29,973 nucleotides of DNA from Priapulus caudatus. Taxonomy: Eukaryota; Priapulida; Priapulimorpha; Priapulimorphida; Priapulidae. The notes beneath the pieces are model-generated. The model was given only the letters and a program-made list of their open reading frames with translations. It ran no database searches and was not told the origin of the DNA. The stretch is taken from NCBI RefSeq assembly GCF_000485595.1, contig NW_014578246.1, forward strand, positions 58,433-88,405, in the 5' to 3' direction. Position numbers and translations under genes: made by a program. The first letter of the stretch is position 1. Every line of letters starts with the position of its first letter. Below are positions 1 through 10,919 of the stretch, one piece after another.

Positions 1-135
1 GTAGTATGGAATGCGCCAGTGTGCCGTGGGCCGTGCGGCGGCCATTGGGGGGTTCGGAACCGGCGGCCGCCATATGCGCCCGAGGCTACGTTATGGTACC
101 ACGCTGGCAAATCAGCCAATCAGCGCTGGGACAGG
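1..135 (+). other. GC-rich segment with CCAAT boxes and a donor-like end
   Basis: This CpG-rich stretch contrasts with the AT-rich sequence after it. It holds an inverted CCAAT box (ccattgg near 43-49) and a forward one (agccaatcag near 113-122). A good splice donor (cagg, then gtaaga) follows at 136. Frame 1 is open from the window edge, so this could be a promoter with a 5' non-coding exon or the 3' part of a coding exon. No protein family is recognisable in any frame, so no product is assigned. Confidence 0.25.
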
Positions 136-885
136 GTAAGAATGAGATCGTATTTGAGTGTATGCCCTATGCGTGCGCTTAAATTTTGTATTTCTTATTA
201 GAAAGGGTTAGAACTCTTTGCAATTGTTAATTTCAGAAACTATAATCTTTTCTGAATTCGACAGTGTAAACGGCTCGTCCGAGGTGCGTGGCTGGTGCGG
301 CCGGAAAATTTTCAAAGAAAGCCTACTTTTTTGTGCAAATTCACATTGCAAATTGGCCATTTCGAGTGTGTGCTAGCAAATTATTGTTTACAAGAAAAAT
401 TATGGAAGAATTTCTTAGTTAATAACATATATGGTGTCACTTGCGACGTTAATTCAGAGGATGGTATTGTGATTTGTAAAAATAACTTCTGCTGATTTAT
501 GAGAATTTTTTCGTAAGTATGGCCGCCTATGGAAAATGATTTCCCAGTGTGTCCTTATCGCGCCACGCACGCAGGTCAAAGGTTGCACACTGCGCGCGGA
601 AAACCATGTTTCTGCTCAAACTATACTTGTATCGTTCGCTGACCAACTACTAGTATAGTGTTGGTTTAGCAAACTAGTGTGGGGGGAATTGTGGTTCGGT
701 GGCGCGCGAATCCTGTTTGTAGGAAAAATGTACACGTGTTTCTGTAAAGTAAGATAAGGTTTTCATAAATAAAATTTTGGCGGCGTTACAATGTGTATGG
801 TTGGCGGAAAATATGGTGTGTGTCTGTAAACCAACATATGGTTGGACTAAATTGACAAACCGTACACCATACAGGTCCGACCAAG
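136..885. other. Intergenic or intronic sequence, no gene seen
   Basis: The stretch is mostly AT-rich without a convincing coding region. The longest open frame (295-495) shows no family signature. An AATAAA hexamer on the plus strand at about 768-773 could be a polyadenylation signal, but no upstream exon supports it. Confidence 0.4.
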
Positions 886-1220
886 GCAGGACGGCGAGGC
901 AGTACGTAGCTCGAAAAACACCAGAGTGAAATGAAACAATTAAAGTGTTTAAATTTATTTATACAGATCAGAACTTTTATTTACGCGGTTATAAGTATAA
1001 CATAGGCTGAGAATATCTATACGTTAACGTTTATGTCAATTTATGTTAACATAGCTGTATATAGCTTAATTATATCTATGATCTATGTCTAAAATCCTGT
1101 AGTTTCCTGACGACGATCGATGCGTTGTTTGTTTCTCGTCGGTTGATGCCGTTGTTCATTCGTATTGATTGAAGCGCGGGTCGTTCAGATCGTTTGATGC
1201 TTTGCTCCTCGAATCGTTTG
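886..1220. repeat. Dispersed repeat E, copy E1 (internally deleted)
   Basis: The left part (gctcgaaaaacaccagagt near 910) matches the left end of the long repeats at 7320, 2660 and 15310. It jumps directly to sequence matching the right end of the copy at 9000-9256 (tatttatacagatcagaa, acgcggttataagtataaca, gatcgtttgatgctttgctc). About 1.6 kb of interior is absent. The two joined parts are themselves related, since a diverged direct repeat lies at each side of the long copies, so recombination between them could have made this short form. E1 sits 3' of transporter copy 1, as E3 sits 3' of copy 2. Confidence 0.7.
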
Positions 1221-1830
1221 ACGCGAATTGCTTCTCGAATATGTTGATGCGATGTTCGAATCATCACCAAGACTTCCATTTATTCGTTATACCTTCCCTG
1301 TACATGTGTCGGTGTCCTTGTCTGCATTACATTGCATATCATTTATCTGGAATTTGTTTGATTTGTTTTGTATCATTTCTGTACCTGCATCGATTCACCT
1401 AGCTTACGCTTGGTTGCGCGTGCAGGCAGAGCTATATGAGTAGTGTAGTGTAGTATAAGTGTAAACCAGTGTATATAAAATTGTAGTATAAGTGTAGTAT
1501 ATACCAGTAGGTACATATAGAAAGTAATGTGCTGCCACCGCACGATACAGGGTCCAAAGGACGCGTGGAGAGATGGAGCTATTCGGACAAACAGATACAG
1601 CAACACACATGCAAGGCAAAACTAAAAACTAAAACCACATGCAAGGCAACAAACAGCAATCACTACACAAGTCCGTACGAAAATTCACACAGCGTAGACC
1701 ACGCGAAGGTAGCAAGGCGATTCTACCACGAAGAGTCACGATAGAGGAGTCGTTATAGAGTATCATTCACCAACAATAACATGGGGCAGTACAGATCACA
1801 CAGACTAGAATACAGAATAATGAGTATGAA
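1221..1830. other. 610-bp segment present only in the copy 1 unit
   Basis: In the copy 2 unit, repeat E runs directly into a (TC)n tract at 9259. Here about 610 bp intervene between the same two landmarks. The segment has short internal repeats of agtgtagtataagtgtag type near 1440-1505 and no recognisable gene. It is either an insertion here or a deletion in the other unit. Confidence 0.5.
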
Positions 1831-1858
1831 GCTCTCGTTCTCTCGCTCTCTCTCTTCC
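1831..1858. repeat. (TC)n tract
   Basis: An interrupted TC tract, equivalent to the one at 9259-9290 in the next unit. A short (GA)n run follows at 1938-1951. Confidence 0.7.
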
Positions 1859-2139
1859 TTAATTACTCACTCACTTACTCGGTCGCTCTTTTCCTGGCCT
1901 CCCTTTAGCTCCCCCGGGAAATTATTACTAATTAAAGTAGAGAGAGAGAGAGTTGACAATCATTAGGACATTGTCCGTGATATCTCTTTTTCTTGTTGTT
2001 TGTGCACAGCGGCGTGCGTGCGATATACTTGTGTGTTGCAGAGGTTCATTTGAACGGCATTTACAGGAAATTACCGGCAATAATAGGCGAAAGAAAGTAA
2101 AAAAAACATTTCAACTTTTGTAGTAAAATACATCTCTTG

Positions 2140-2145
2140 TTTATT
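2140..2145 (-). promoter_or_regulatory. Candidate polyadenylation signal of transporter copy 1
   Basis: The plus strand reads TTTATT, i.e. AATAAA on the minus strand, about 112 bp after the copy 1 stop codon. The same hexamer is conserved at 9570-9575 after copy 2. Confidence 0.45.
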
Positions 2146-2256
2146 TATAATAATTTTCTTTAGTGAAAGCGTTCCAAGTGGCTGTGCCTATAAGCGCACG
2201 GCTACACGGGTAGCCCCATCACATCCTTAGCTGTACACGGGCTCGCTCTCTACCGA

Positions 2257-2489
2257 CTAGATATATATTATACTCCCTTCCCCCGCGCCTCCCCACAACA
2301 CACACTCAGATGTAGAGCGTTGATCTGAAGCTACCGTGCGCTCATTTCCTACCCGGCCATTCGACTCCAGCTTTCTTTGTGCTTTGACTATGACAAAGAT
2401 CACTACCATGATGACAGCTGAGAAGATCGTTACAAGTCCACTGAAGTAGAATGGTACCGCGTAGTTCTTAGTCTTTTCACGTAGAATAC
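2257..2489 (-). CDS. MCT copy 1, terminal exon 4
   Basis: This small exon follows a gattttcag acceptor and restores the phase-1 glycine ([10 protein letters not shown]). It encodes helix 12 (about [20 protein letters not shown]) and a short basic-polar tail. The equivalent of the copy 2 stop (TAA at 9750-9752) is CAA here, so the frame continues 21 codons to TAG at 2257-2259. The extra tail shows no known motif. Confidence 0.75.
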
Positions 2490-5400
2490 CTGAAAATCAA
2501 ACAATTAAGTTACAAGGTGATGTACGTGCAATCAGCACAACCTATTGATGTATAGAACGGCGGCTGTACAATGAACAGTTAATGTCGCTAATGGCCTCTC
2601 TGAGATTAGCCATCGGCTCGGATCTTTAGACTAGTGTGTTTAAATCCGCGCGGTTGACCCTTGAGAAGTTGGGGTGACGGCGAGTGCAGTATGCTCGAAA
2701 AACACCAGAGTAAAATACACAAAGTTCTTCTATCATTTATTCATACAGTGGATAACTTTTTATTTGTAGTTTTATAATTGTTTATCTTTTGTAATGAATA
2801 TTACATTTAAATATAGTCAGGGGGTGATTTCAGCATTAGATTTCGTGCCAAACAAAGTTTATCATGTAGACCTGTCTTATAATTTAGGAGAGCGGCCCTA
2901 ATCTTGTAAAGAGCTTAGAATCGTTGAAGCTTGTGAGCCTGGCTCGTTTCTGTCCGTATTGCCTTCTTCTGCCCTCACTCAGGTCCCCAATTCTTCTTCT
3001 ATACCTCCGGTTTAGCTATCCCCATACGCCCTTTCCTCAGGTCTCCAACCGCCCCTCGCACTCTTCTCAGTCAAAAAGGCGTTATTATGCCGTGTTTCTT
3101 TACTAAATGCTTGAGCGGGTGCTGACGCCTGCGAATATCTCCCGAGAATATAATAATTTTTATTAAACTTATTGCATTTCAAACGGAGAGAAGGTATTCT
3201 AGCATAGGATTTAAATATTATTACATTCCATCAGTATATACCTTTTCTTAAAAAGTAGGAAGACTTATCTGCATGCAAGTCGGGACCCCGCCTCCCATAT
3301 ACTTAGATTTAGTATACAATCTATGCAGCTTTTCTTTAGTCGCGTACAGACCGGTGCAACCCGTGCTTTCGCCATGGCAATATCTTACCGAGTAAGAGTA
3401 ATCATTTTATAACAAGTTATGCATTATTTGTTTGTTGTATGGATTGCTTTTCACTGGCCTGGACTACCGATATTCCGCCTTCACGGGATGTTCTTCAATT
3501 GGTCTAGTCGTATGGCCAATAGTTGAAAACATGTTACAGTGACGCTTTTGTCTGCATATTTTGTTATGTTCAGTCGTGCAAGAGGTAATCGGAATTGGTC
3601 TTCTAATCACTTATTGTATTGCAGTATGACACTTCACATACGGTGTTTTTTGCTAAGATTATCAATAGTGTTACGTTCATTTTATAAAAAACATTATTTG
3701 CATATATCCTGGAGTTTTTACGTTATTTTAAATTCCGTATATCAAAACTTAGCTTCAATAATGTAGTTCGTGTAATCAATATTATTCTATTTAATTGTTG
3801 CTGAATGTATTTTGTTATGTTGTTATTTTATGCGATGAATGCGTATGTTATATGTCTGTAATGTCATGTAATGCTTATGTATGAGTATGTATTTATGTTT
3901 ATTATAATGGTTATTAATGAATTATTTTATGAATTGAATTGCTTATTATTGTTGCTTCTATTATTATTATTTCTATTTACTTGTTATGCTGACACAAATA
4001 ATTATGTGATGATTAGTATTCGCAGCTTACCGAAAGCAAAGACTAAAAAATATGTATTGTTACTAAGCTTACTGACAATTGCAATTTGTCTTTTGCCCTG
4101 AATACATACTTGGTTGAAGCAGCATTTATTGCTTGATGGAAAAGAGGCGTGCAAACAGAACGAAGCGAGTGAGGTCTGGGACGTCGTGTCCGAAAATCAC
4201 ATCGCACATTTTAAATGCCCTCCAGGCGCAATGCGTTTGTCTCCAATGGGCGTTAAGTTCGGATCTCCTAATAGGTAAAATCTATGGTTTAAATTGCTCC
4301 ATAAATGACTGTTTCGCGCTTTTTCACTTGCTTCTCGAGGTTATATTATTGTGGAACGGGCGGCATTGGGCAAATTTCTTAATATTGTTTGGTAATATTG
4401 TGGGTGCGCTGTTGTTTCACAAGCCAAGCGATGTTTGGGATATTACTTTTTGTGTGCCATCATGTCAATTGTATATTTCAACAACAAAGCTGATTTAAAT
4501 TTGATTCTATACAGATCAGAAGTTTTTATTTACGCGGTTATCTGTAGTAACTATAGACTGGAATTCTTACGTTACGTGTTATGTCAATATGTATGTTAAC
4601 ATATCTGCTATAGCCTCTATCTATTGATCTATGTCCTAAAATCCTGTATGTTCTTGACGACGATCTGATGCGTTGTTCGTTCCTCGTCGCATTTGATCCC
4701 GTGGTTTGCTTCATTCGTATATTGATGGTAAGCGCGGGTCGTTCAGATCGTTTTGATGATTTGCTCTCTCGCAAAATAGAAAACGAACATCTACATACAC
4801 ATTTCTAACATACATCACCAGGCTCCTCTCAAGTGTCAATACCTGCAATAGGAGGTCCAATGATGATACCGACGCCCTGGGATGCCATCTGGTAACCAAA
4901 GCTGTGGTTAAAAACATCCATCCCAAAGATATCAATAACAACATTCGCCAGGCATCCCAACTCAATCCCAGTTGCAAAAGATAAAACGATTCCATAAACA
5001 AGAAAAGCGGTAAAAGATTCTCCAGTATTAAACAGCATCACAACTACACCGTATATTGCAATGGTAATCGTGTACAGCCACAAGTTTGTATACGGCCACT
5101 TTCGACAAAACACCGTCAGCCCAGCAAAGGGATGTCCTGCCATGTCCGCTATTCCCATAATAGTCATAAGATAAATGCCCATTTTCAGTTCGATGCCGCG
5201 CTCCACTAAGAAATCAGCTACGATAAACGTTACTATGACATCACCAACGTTCAAGCAGATCATGCTGAGAGCGAACAGCAGCATTTTTATATCTTTGAAC
5301 ATCGCCAAATTAAGTACATCTTCATTATCTTCTTTAGCTTTTAAGGGCTCCATTATAACCCCGCACAGTACAATGTTTAGACAGATAGCCCCGTTTATAA

Positions 5401-6582
5401 GCATAGAACCCTGCCACTGGTATTCCTCGATTAGTTTTTCGAAAATGATATGGAACAGAACAAGACCCAGGCCCTCTCCAGTGCAAGCCATCACTGTTGC
5501 CAGGTAGAGCCACTTGTTGAAATACCTCCCGACCATGACAACACATGGAGTGTAGGACAAGCCAAACCCAAGGCCTAGAAGAAAATTTACGAAAATGTCA
5601 ACTCACTGACATAAGTGTCACTGACTAATGCGAGACATACTATCTGAAATACATAATAAATAGTGCTTTTGTTTCTGTTTATTATATATTTAGGATGTTT
5701 TATTTTACAACACATTAGATGCCTTGAAAAAGTACAACATCGTTTCTAGATAACTATGCTACGTACAATTAGGTTTTTATCCGTGAGGCCGTACTTCGTA
5801 ATAATAATGAAGCAATATTGCACGTTCTTAACAAACTTCTACAATTTTTAGATAAATTAAGTGTTAAAATAATGCGTGCAAATATCGCACCTGTGACTAG
5901 TCCATAGCTGATTCCAAGTTGATAGGGTTTTGTTGCAAAGTAGCTGCTTATAAAGCCTGCAGCAGAGAGAAAACCTCCCAAAATAATCGTAAGTCTACAT
6001 CCATATCTGTTCAGCATTGCACTTGCTAGAGGACCTACAGGCAATAGAAAATCCAACAATGACATATGCGAACACACACATAACGTTCTCATGCTAAACA
6101 CGCCACTTTAATAAAAGAAAGAACAGGATATTACCAACATCCGCCTTAACCAAGCCTCTAACCTCAATCAATAGCAATCTAACCTCAAGTTAACTTAAAC
6201 ACCATATGACTTCGTTTATATAATAGATAAAAATGGTAAACAAATGTATGTATCTTATGAGTCGATTTATATGCATCACGTGATTGAATTGATTCATGAA
6301 TGCCAAATACTCTGTGCCACGAACCTTTATGGATTGTTGACTGGCACTACCCTAGTTCACACCTGCTGTCAATATTGACATAATACCTCCTATAAACACT
6401 AGGCAAGTGTTTACAGCTCCGATCCACAGGGTAGTCGTGTGCGAAGTCTCGAGATCATCTTTTAAAATGACGAAGTAGACGCCGAATGAGAACGACATCC
6501 CCATCACGATGACGTGTGTGAGTAGAGCAGCGAGCAACACTGCTAATGCCCAGCCACCGTCCTGCCTGTACACCCCTGCCAT
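2257..6582 (-). CDS. Monocarboxylate transporter-like protein (SLC16/MCT family), copy 1, complete 4-exon gene
   Basis: Major facilitator superfamily transporter of the monocarboxylate type, a multi-pass membrane protein; family members carry lactate, pyruvate, thyroid hormones, aromatic amino acids or creatine, and the substrate here cannot be inferred. Coding exons are 6363-6582, 5891-6034, 4843-5574 and 2257-2489, all with GT-AG borders and every intron in phase 1. They join to 1329 bp (442 residues plus stop), near the usual 450-500. The MCT signature before helix 1 is present as DGGWAL (residues 8-13; the family motif ends in W). The second family signature appears in exon 3 as YFNKW followed by LA, with W where R/K is usual. 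GPLASAMLNRYGCR at the exon 1/2 junction is typical of helices 2-3. Helix 12 is in exon 4. It is the only apparently intact copy of three. Intron 3 contains a noisy repeat block. Confidence 0.85.
2590..4780. repeat. Dispersed repeat E, copy E2, error-rich block in intron 3 of copy 1
   Basis: The block matches 7265-9256 collinearly but with many scattered extra bases and fewer losses. Inserted bases recur every few tens of nucleotides even in otherwise identical stretches, for example around 3280-3320 against 7880-7925 and 4500-4700 against 9000-9210. Sequence on both sides is clean against copy 2. No gene is supported inside. The pattern suggests gap filling with uncorrected long-read sequence rather than old divergence. 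Confidence 0.7.
4843..5574 (-). CDS. MCT copy 1, exon 3
   Basis: The largest exon (732 bp, 244 codons) begins after a tttcttctag acceptor at [10 protein letters not shown] and ends at GPPIAG before a GTATTG donor. It carries the end of helix 4, helices 5-6, the central loop (about [18 protein letters not shown]) and helices 7-11. Copies 2 and 3 have different deletions inside this exon. Confidence 0.88.
5891..6034 (-). CDS. MCT copy 1, exon 2
   Basis: The 144-bp exon lies between a ctgtag acceptor and a GTGCGA donor, phase 1 at both ends. It encodes GPLAS, then NRYGCR and helices 3-4 (LGISYGLVTG at its end). The frame stays open on both sides, but splice sites and family alignment set these borders. 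Confidence 0.85.
6363..6582 (-). CDS. MCT copy 1, exon 1
   Basis: The ATG at 6582 is the first in this frame, and an in-frame TAG lies 18 bp upstream. The exon encodes the N-terminus with DGGW, helix 1 (about residues 14-36) and helix 2, ending after 73 codons plus one base at a GTGTGA donor. Confidence 0.85.
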
Positions 6583-6597
6583 CCCACAGCCAATACC

Positions 6598-6959
6598 CTA
6601 GAGAATCCTAATGTGAGATTCAATCAATGTTCAGCGAGACAGCATTACACTGACGCATTCTGCAAAAATAGAAACAGAAAATGCACCAGGGAAGGGTTCA
6701 GCATCCACCTTCGAACGTGAGATCCTTACATAGTATTGAGGGTGAGTACTGCAGGGAAGGGAATGGGGGGAGAATGGCTGGGATTACAGCGGGATAGTAA
6801 TGCAAGGGAATACTACACAGGAATAAGCCATTGCCGTGGGAATCAGGGACATTAGTGCAAGGAGCAAACAGATGCAATGTGGAAGAATATAAGCTAGTTC
6901 TAGAACTATCAATACAGCTAAGCTAAGTATATAAAAGCTATGTACAACCCTATACTTAC
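6598..6959 (-). other. Putative 5' UTR intron of MCT copy 1
   Basis: On the minus strand a strong donor (GTAAGTATA, starting at 6959) and an acceptor (ttctctag, ending at 6598) bracket this segment just before the start codon. Both signals are retained in the copy 3 unit (donor at 14966). A second GTAAGT lies near 7102. This is inferred from signals only. Confidence 0.3.
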
Positions 6960-7264
6960 CACTTCTAGAAAATAAGTGTACTAAAGTGGAGTCTACAGCC
7001 AGTTATTCTGACTAGTTACGAGAGTTTAAGACTTTGCTATATCTTGATATTGCAACTTAACAGTCACTTGCGGTGTATATGCTCTAAACGTGATTATACT
7101 TACAGACTATATGTAAAAACTCAACTTCTTGGTGACATTCTATGTCGCACTTTGCAAATGACCAAAATGCTGGAAGCGAGTAGGCCTAAACACCACGGTT
7201 GATTGCGCATCACATAGAAAATAGAATGTAAGTGAGTGCGACCCCCAACCTAGTATACTACCGT
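6600..7264. repeat. 5' flank of MCT copy 1, duplicated at 14607-15244
   Basis: The flank is closely similar to the flank upstream of copy 3, with scattered substitutions and small indels. It marks the tandem unit as a segmental duplication that includes non-coding sequence. A TATATAAAAG box on the plus strand (6928-6937) is kept in both copies but points away from the gene. Confidence 0.7.
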
Positions 7265-9256
7265 AATGGCCCTAGGGAGTAGCCACGGCTGGATTTAGAC
7301 AGGTGTTAAATCGCGGGTGACCCTGAAAGCAGGACGGCGATGCAGTAGCTCGAAAAACACCAGAGTAAAATAACACAAAGTCTTTATATTTATTCATACA
7401 GTGGATAACTTTTATTTAGTTTTATAAGTTATATTTTGTAATGAATATACATTTAATATAGTCAGGGGGTATTTCAGCATAGATTTCTGCAACAAAGTTT
7501 ATCAGTAGACCTGTCTTTATAATTAGGAGAGCGCCCTATCTTGTAAGGAGCAGAACTCTAACGTGACCCAGCTCGTTCTTCCCATTGCCTCCCTTCTCCC
7601 TCACTCAGCCCAATTCTTCTTCTAACCCCATTTAGCTATCCCCATACCGCCTTTCCTCAGTCTCCAACCGCCCTCTCACTCTCTCTCAAAAAGCTATATT
7701 ATGCCGTTTTCTTTACTAAATGCTTGAGCGGGTGCTGACGCATGCGCAATATCTCCCGAGAATAATAATATTTTATTAAACTTATGCATTTCAAACGGAG
7801 AGAAGGTATTCTAGCATAGATTAAATATGATAACATTCCATCAGTATACCTTTCTTAAAAAGTAGGAAGACTATCTTGCATGCAAGGTGCCCGCTCCATA
7901 TACTAGTTAGTATACAATCTATGCAGCTTTCTTTAGTCCGTACAGCACGCGTGCAACCGTGCTTGCGCATGCGCAATATCTACCGAGAAGAGTAATATTT
8001 TATAAAAGTTATGCATTATTTGTTTGTGTATGGATTGCTTTTCACTGCTGGACACCGATTTCCCCACATTTCTCAATTGGGAATAGTCTATAGCATAGTT
8101 GAAAACATGTTACAGTGACCTATTTGGTCTGCATAATTTTGTATTGTTCAGGTGCAAGAGGTAATCGGATTGTCTAATCACTCTATTGTATTGCAGTATG
8201 ACACTCACATACGGTGTTTTGTTAAGATTATATAGTGTTACGTCATTTTATAAAAAAATTATTTGCATATCCTGGAGTTTTACGTTATTTAATTCCTATA
8301 TCAAAACTAGCTTCAATAATGTAGTTCTGTAATCAATTATTATTCTATTATTGTTGCTGAATGTATTTTTGTTTATGTTTATTATGGATGAATGTATGTT
8401 ATGTCATGTAATGTCATGTAATGTTATGTTATGAATGTATGTATTTATGTTTATTATGAATGGTTATTAATGAATTATTGTTTATGAATTGAATGCTATT
8501 ATTGTTGCTTCTATTATTATTATTCTATTTATTGTATGCTGACACAAATACATTTTTATGATTAGTATCGCAGCTTACCGAAAGCAAAGCTAAAAAAATA
8601 TGTATTGTACTAATTACTGACAATGATTTGTCTTTTGCCTGAAACATACTGGTTGAAGCAGCATTTTGCTTGATGGAAAAGGGCTGCAAACAGAACGAGC
8701 GAGGAGGTCTGGGACGGTGTCCGAAAATCAGCACATTCTAAATGCTCCAGGCGGCAATGCTTGTCTCCAATGGGCGTAAGTTCGAGCTCTAATAGGTAAA
8801 ATCTATGGTTAAATTGCTCATAAATGACTGTTTCGCGTTTTTCACTTGTTTTCTGGTATATTTTGTGGAACGGGGGACATTTGGCAAATTTCTTAATATT
8901 GTTTGGTAATATTGTTTGCGTGTTGTTTTCACAAGCAGCGTGTTTGGATATTACTTTTTGTGTGATCAGTGATTGTATATTCAACAACAAAGTGTTTAAA
9001 TTTATTTATACAGATCAGAAGTTTTATTTACGCGGTTATAAGTATAACATAGACTGAGAATATCTATACGTTAACGTTTATGTCAATTTATGTTAACATA
9101 TCTGTATAGCTTATCTATGATCTATGTCTAAAATCCTGTAGTTCTCTGACGACGATCGATGCGTTGTTCGTTCCTCGTCGGTTGATGCCGTTGTTCATTC
9201 GTATATTGATGGAAGCGCGGGTCGTTCAGATCGTTTGATGCTTTGCTCCTCGAATC
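7265..9256. repeat. Dispersed repeat E, copy E3 (longest clean copy)
   Basis: A roughly 2-kb AT-rich repeat whose left half matches E2 and E4 and whose right end matches E1. Internal features are a direct repeat pair around a GCGCATGCGCAATATCT core (7737-7790 and 7965-8018), a diverged direct repeat pair near its ends (about 7370-7440 and 8985-9060), and an atgt/tatt-rich low-complexity zone at 8350-8540. I see no terminal inverted repeats or transposase. It may be a non-autonomous mobile element or a satellite-like spacer co-duplicated with the genes. Confidence 0.65.
7964..7975. promoter_or_regulatory. Perfect NRF-1-type palindrome inside repeat E3
   Basis: TGCGCATGCGCA is an exact match to the NRF-1 consensus YGCGCAYGCGCR and is kept in E4 at 15945-15956. 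A one-mismatch version lies at about 7738-7749. No transcript is demonstrated. Confidence 0.3.
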
Positions 9257-9258
9257 GT

Positions 9259-9290
9259 TCTCTCTCTCTCTCTCTCTCTCTTTCTCTTTC
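9259..9290. repeat. (TC)n tract
   Basis: A nearly pure TC microsatellite at the junction of repeat E3 and the 3' flank of transporter copy 2. Confidence 0.85.
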
Positions 9291-9569
9291 TTCCTTAATT
9301 ACTTGTTCACTCACTCGGTCGCTCTTTTCCTGTCCTCCCTCTAGCTTCCCCGGAAAATTATTACGAATTAAAGTAGAAAGAGAGTTGACAATCATTAGGA
9401 CATTGTCAGTGATATCTCTTTTTCTTGTTGTTTGGGCACAGCGGCGTGCGTGCGATGTACTTGTGTGTTGCAGAGGAGCATTTGAACGGCATTTACAGGA
9501 AATTACCGGCAATAATAGGCGAAAGAAAGTAAAGAAACATTTCAACTTTCGTAGTAAATACATCTCTTG

Positions 9570-9575
9570 TTTATT
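9570..9575 (-). promoter_or_regulatory. Candidate polyadenylation signal of transporter copy 2
   Basis: AATAAA on the minus strand, 175 bp past the copy 2 stop codon, matching the position in copy 1. Confidence 0.4.
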
Positions 9576-9749
9576 TATAATAATTTTCTTTAGTGAAAGC
9601 GTTCCAAGTGGCTGTGCCTATAAGAGCACGGCTACACGGGTAGCCCCATCACATCCTTAGCTGCACACGGGCTCGCTCTCTACCGACTAGATATATATTA
9701 TACTCCCTTCCCCCGCGCCTCCTCACAACAGACACTCAGATGTAGAGCG

Positions 9750-9919
9750 TTAATCTGAAGCTACCGTGCGCTCATTTCCCTCCCGGCCATTCGACTCCCG
9801 CCTTCTTTGTGCTTTGACCATGATAAAAATCACTACCATAACGGCAGCTGAGAAGATCGTTACAAGTCCACTGAAGTAGAATGGTACCGCGTAGTTTTTA
9901 GTCTTTTCACGTAGAATAC
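9750..9919 (-). CDS. MCT copy 2, terminal exon 4
   Basis: After a gttttcag acceptor it reads [19 protein letters not shown] and helix 12, then a tail ending VASD at TAA (9750-9752). Copy 1 reads through this position. Substitutions relative to copy 1 are mostly conservative. Confidence 0.75.
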
Positions 9920-10608
9920 CTGAAAACCAAACAAGTTACAAGGTGATGTACGTGCAATCAGCACAACCTAATGATGTATAGAACGGCGGCTGTACAATGA
10001 ACAGTTAATGTGAAGAACTTTAATTGTTATAACCAAGATAATATAGCTGTGTAACCATGTTGAAAACATCTGCTACTTATAATTCATGTTTAAAATTGCT
10101 ATATATGTTCACTAAAATCACAATTAATGCGCATACACGCGCACGCTCGCACGCCCGCACGCACGCTCGCACGCACGCAATCATGCACGCCCGCACGCAC
10201 GCACAATCATGCACGCCCGCACGCACGCTCACACGCACGCAATCATGCACGCACGCAAGCACGTACACACAACATTCCCTCTTTTAAGATATGTTGGGTC
10301 CGACACTATTTCTAAGCTGAAGCTAATTTGCGACATTCTGTAAATGTACGAATCATCATAATTGTCTAATCGACAGCTGTAATTTCCAGCTTTTTACTTT
10401 TCGAAATCCCACTACAATCATGCCGTGTTTTTACAGCTTGAGGTATACGCCACAGAACCACATCAAATTTATCCGTGCATTGGAGGCCACGCACAACATA
10501 CGTAATGAATACATATTACATGCATGAACGACTCTATTTAGCAAAATTGGGGACGATTTACCAGATTGACCAAGATGCCTTCTGAAATTCCTGAGAAAAA
10601 CCCCGATA

Positions 10609-10693
<85 letters not shown>

Positions 10694-10716
10694 GTCTACT
10701 ATCTATCTATCATCTG

Positions 10717-10748
<32 letters not shown>

Positions 10749-10760
10749 CTATTATTTATC

Positions 10761-10809
<49 letters not shown>

Positions 10810-10841
10810 CATCTATCTATCTATCTAATCTATCTATCTAT

Positions 10842-10919
<78 letters not shown>

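Noticed and set aside
295-495. 66-codon frame with Cys and Phe-rich composition
   Set aside because: There is no homologous motif, splice context or conservation elsewhere in the window.
1255-1270. Possible tRNA T-loop (gttcgaatca)
   Set aside because: No matching acceptor, D or anticodon stems are present around it.
4829-5560. Exon 3 of copy 1 as a stand-alone 243-codon gene starting at MSYTPC
   Set aside because: The internal methionine comes from splice-phase context; a proper acceptor lies just upstream and the frame joins exons 2 and 4 as in the other copies.
8610-8990. 126-codon minus-strand frame in repeat E3, partly kept in E4 (16409-16612)
   Set aside because: Most nucleotide differences between the two copies change the amino acid, there is no family signature, and the frame is lost in E2, so there is no sign of selection on a protein.
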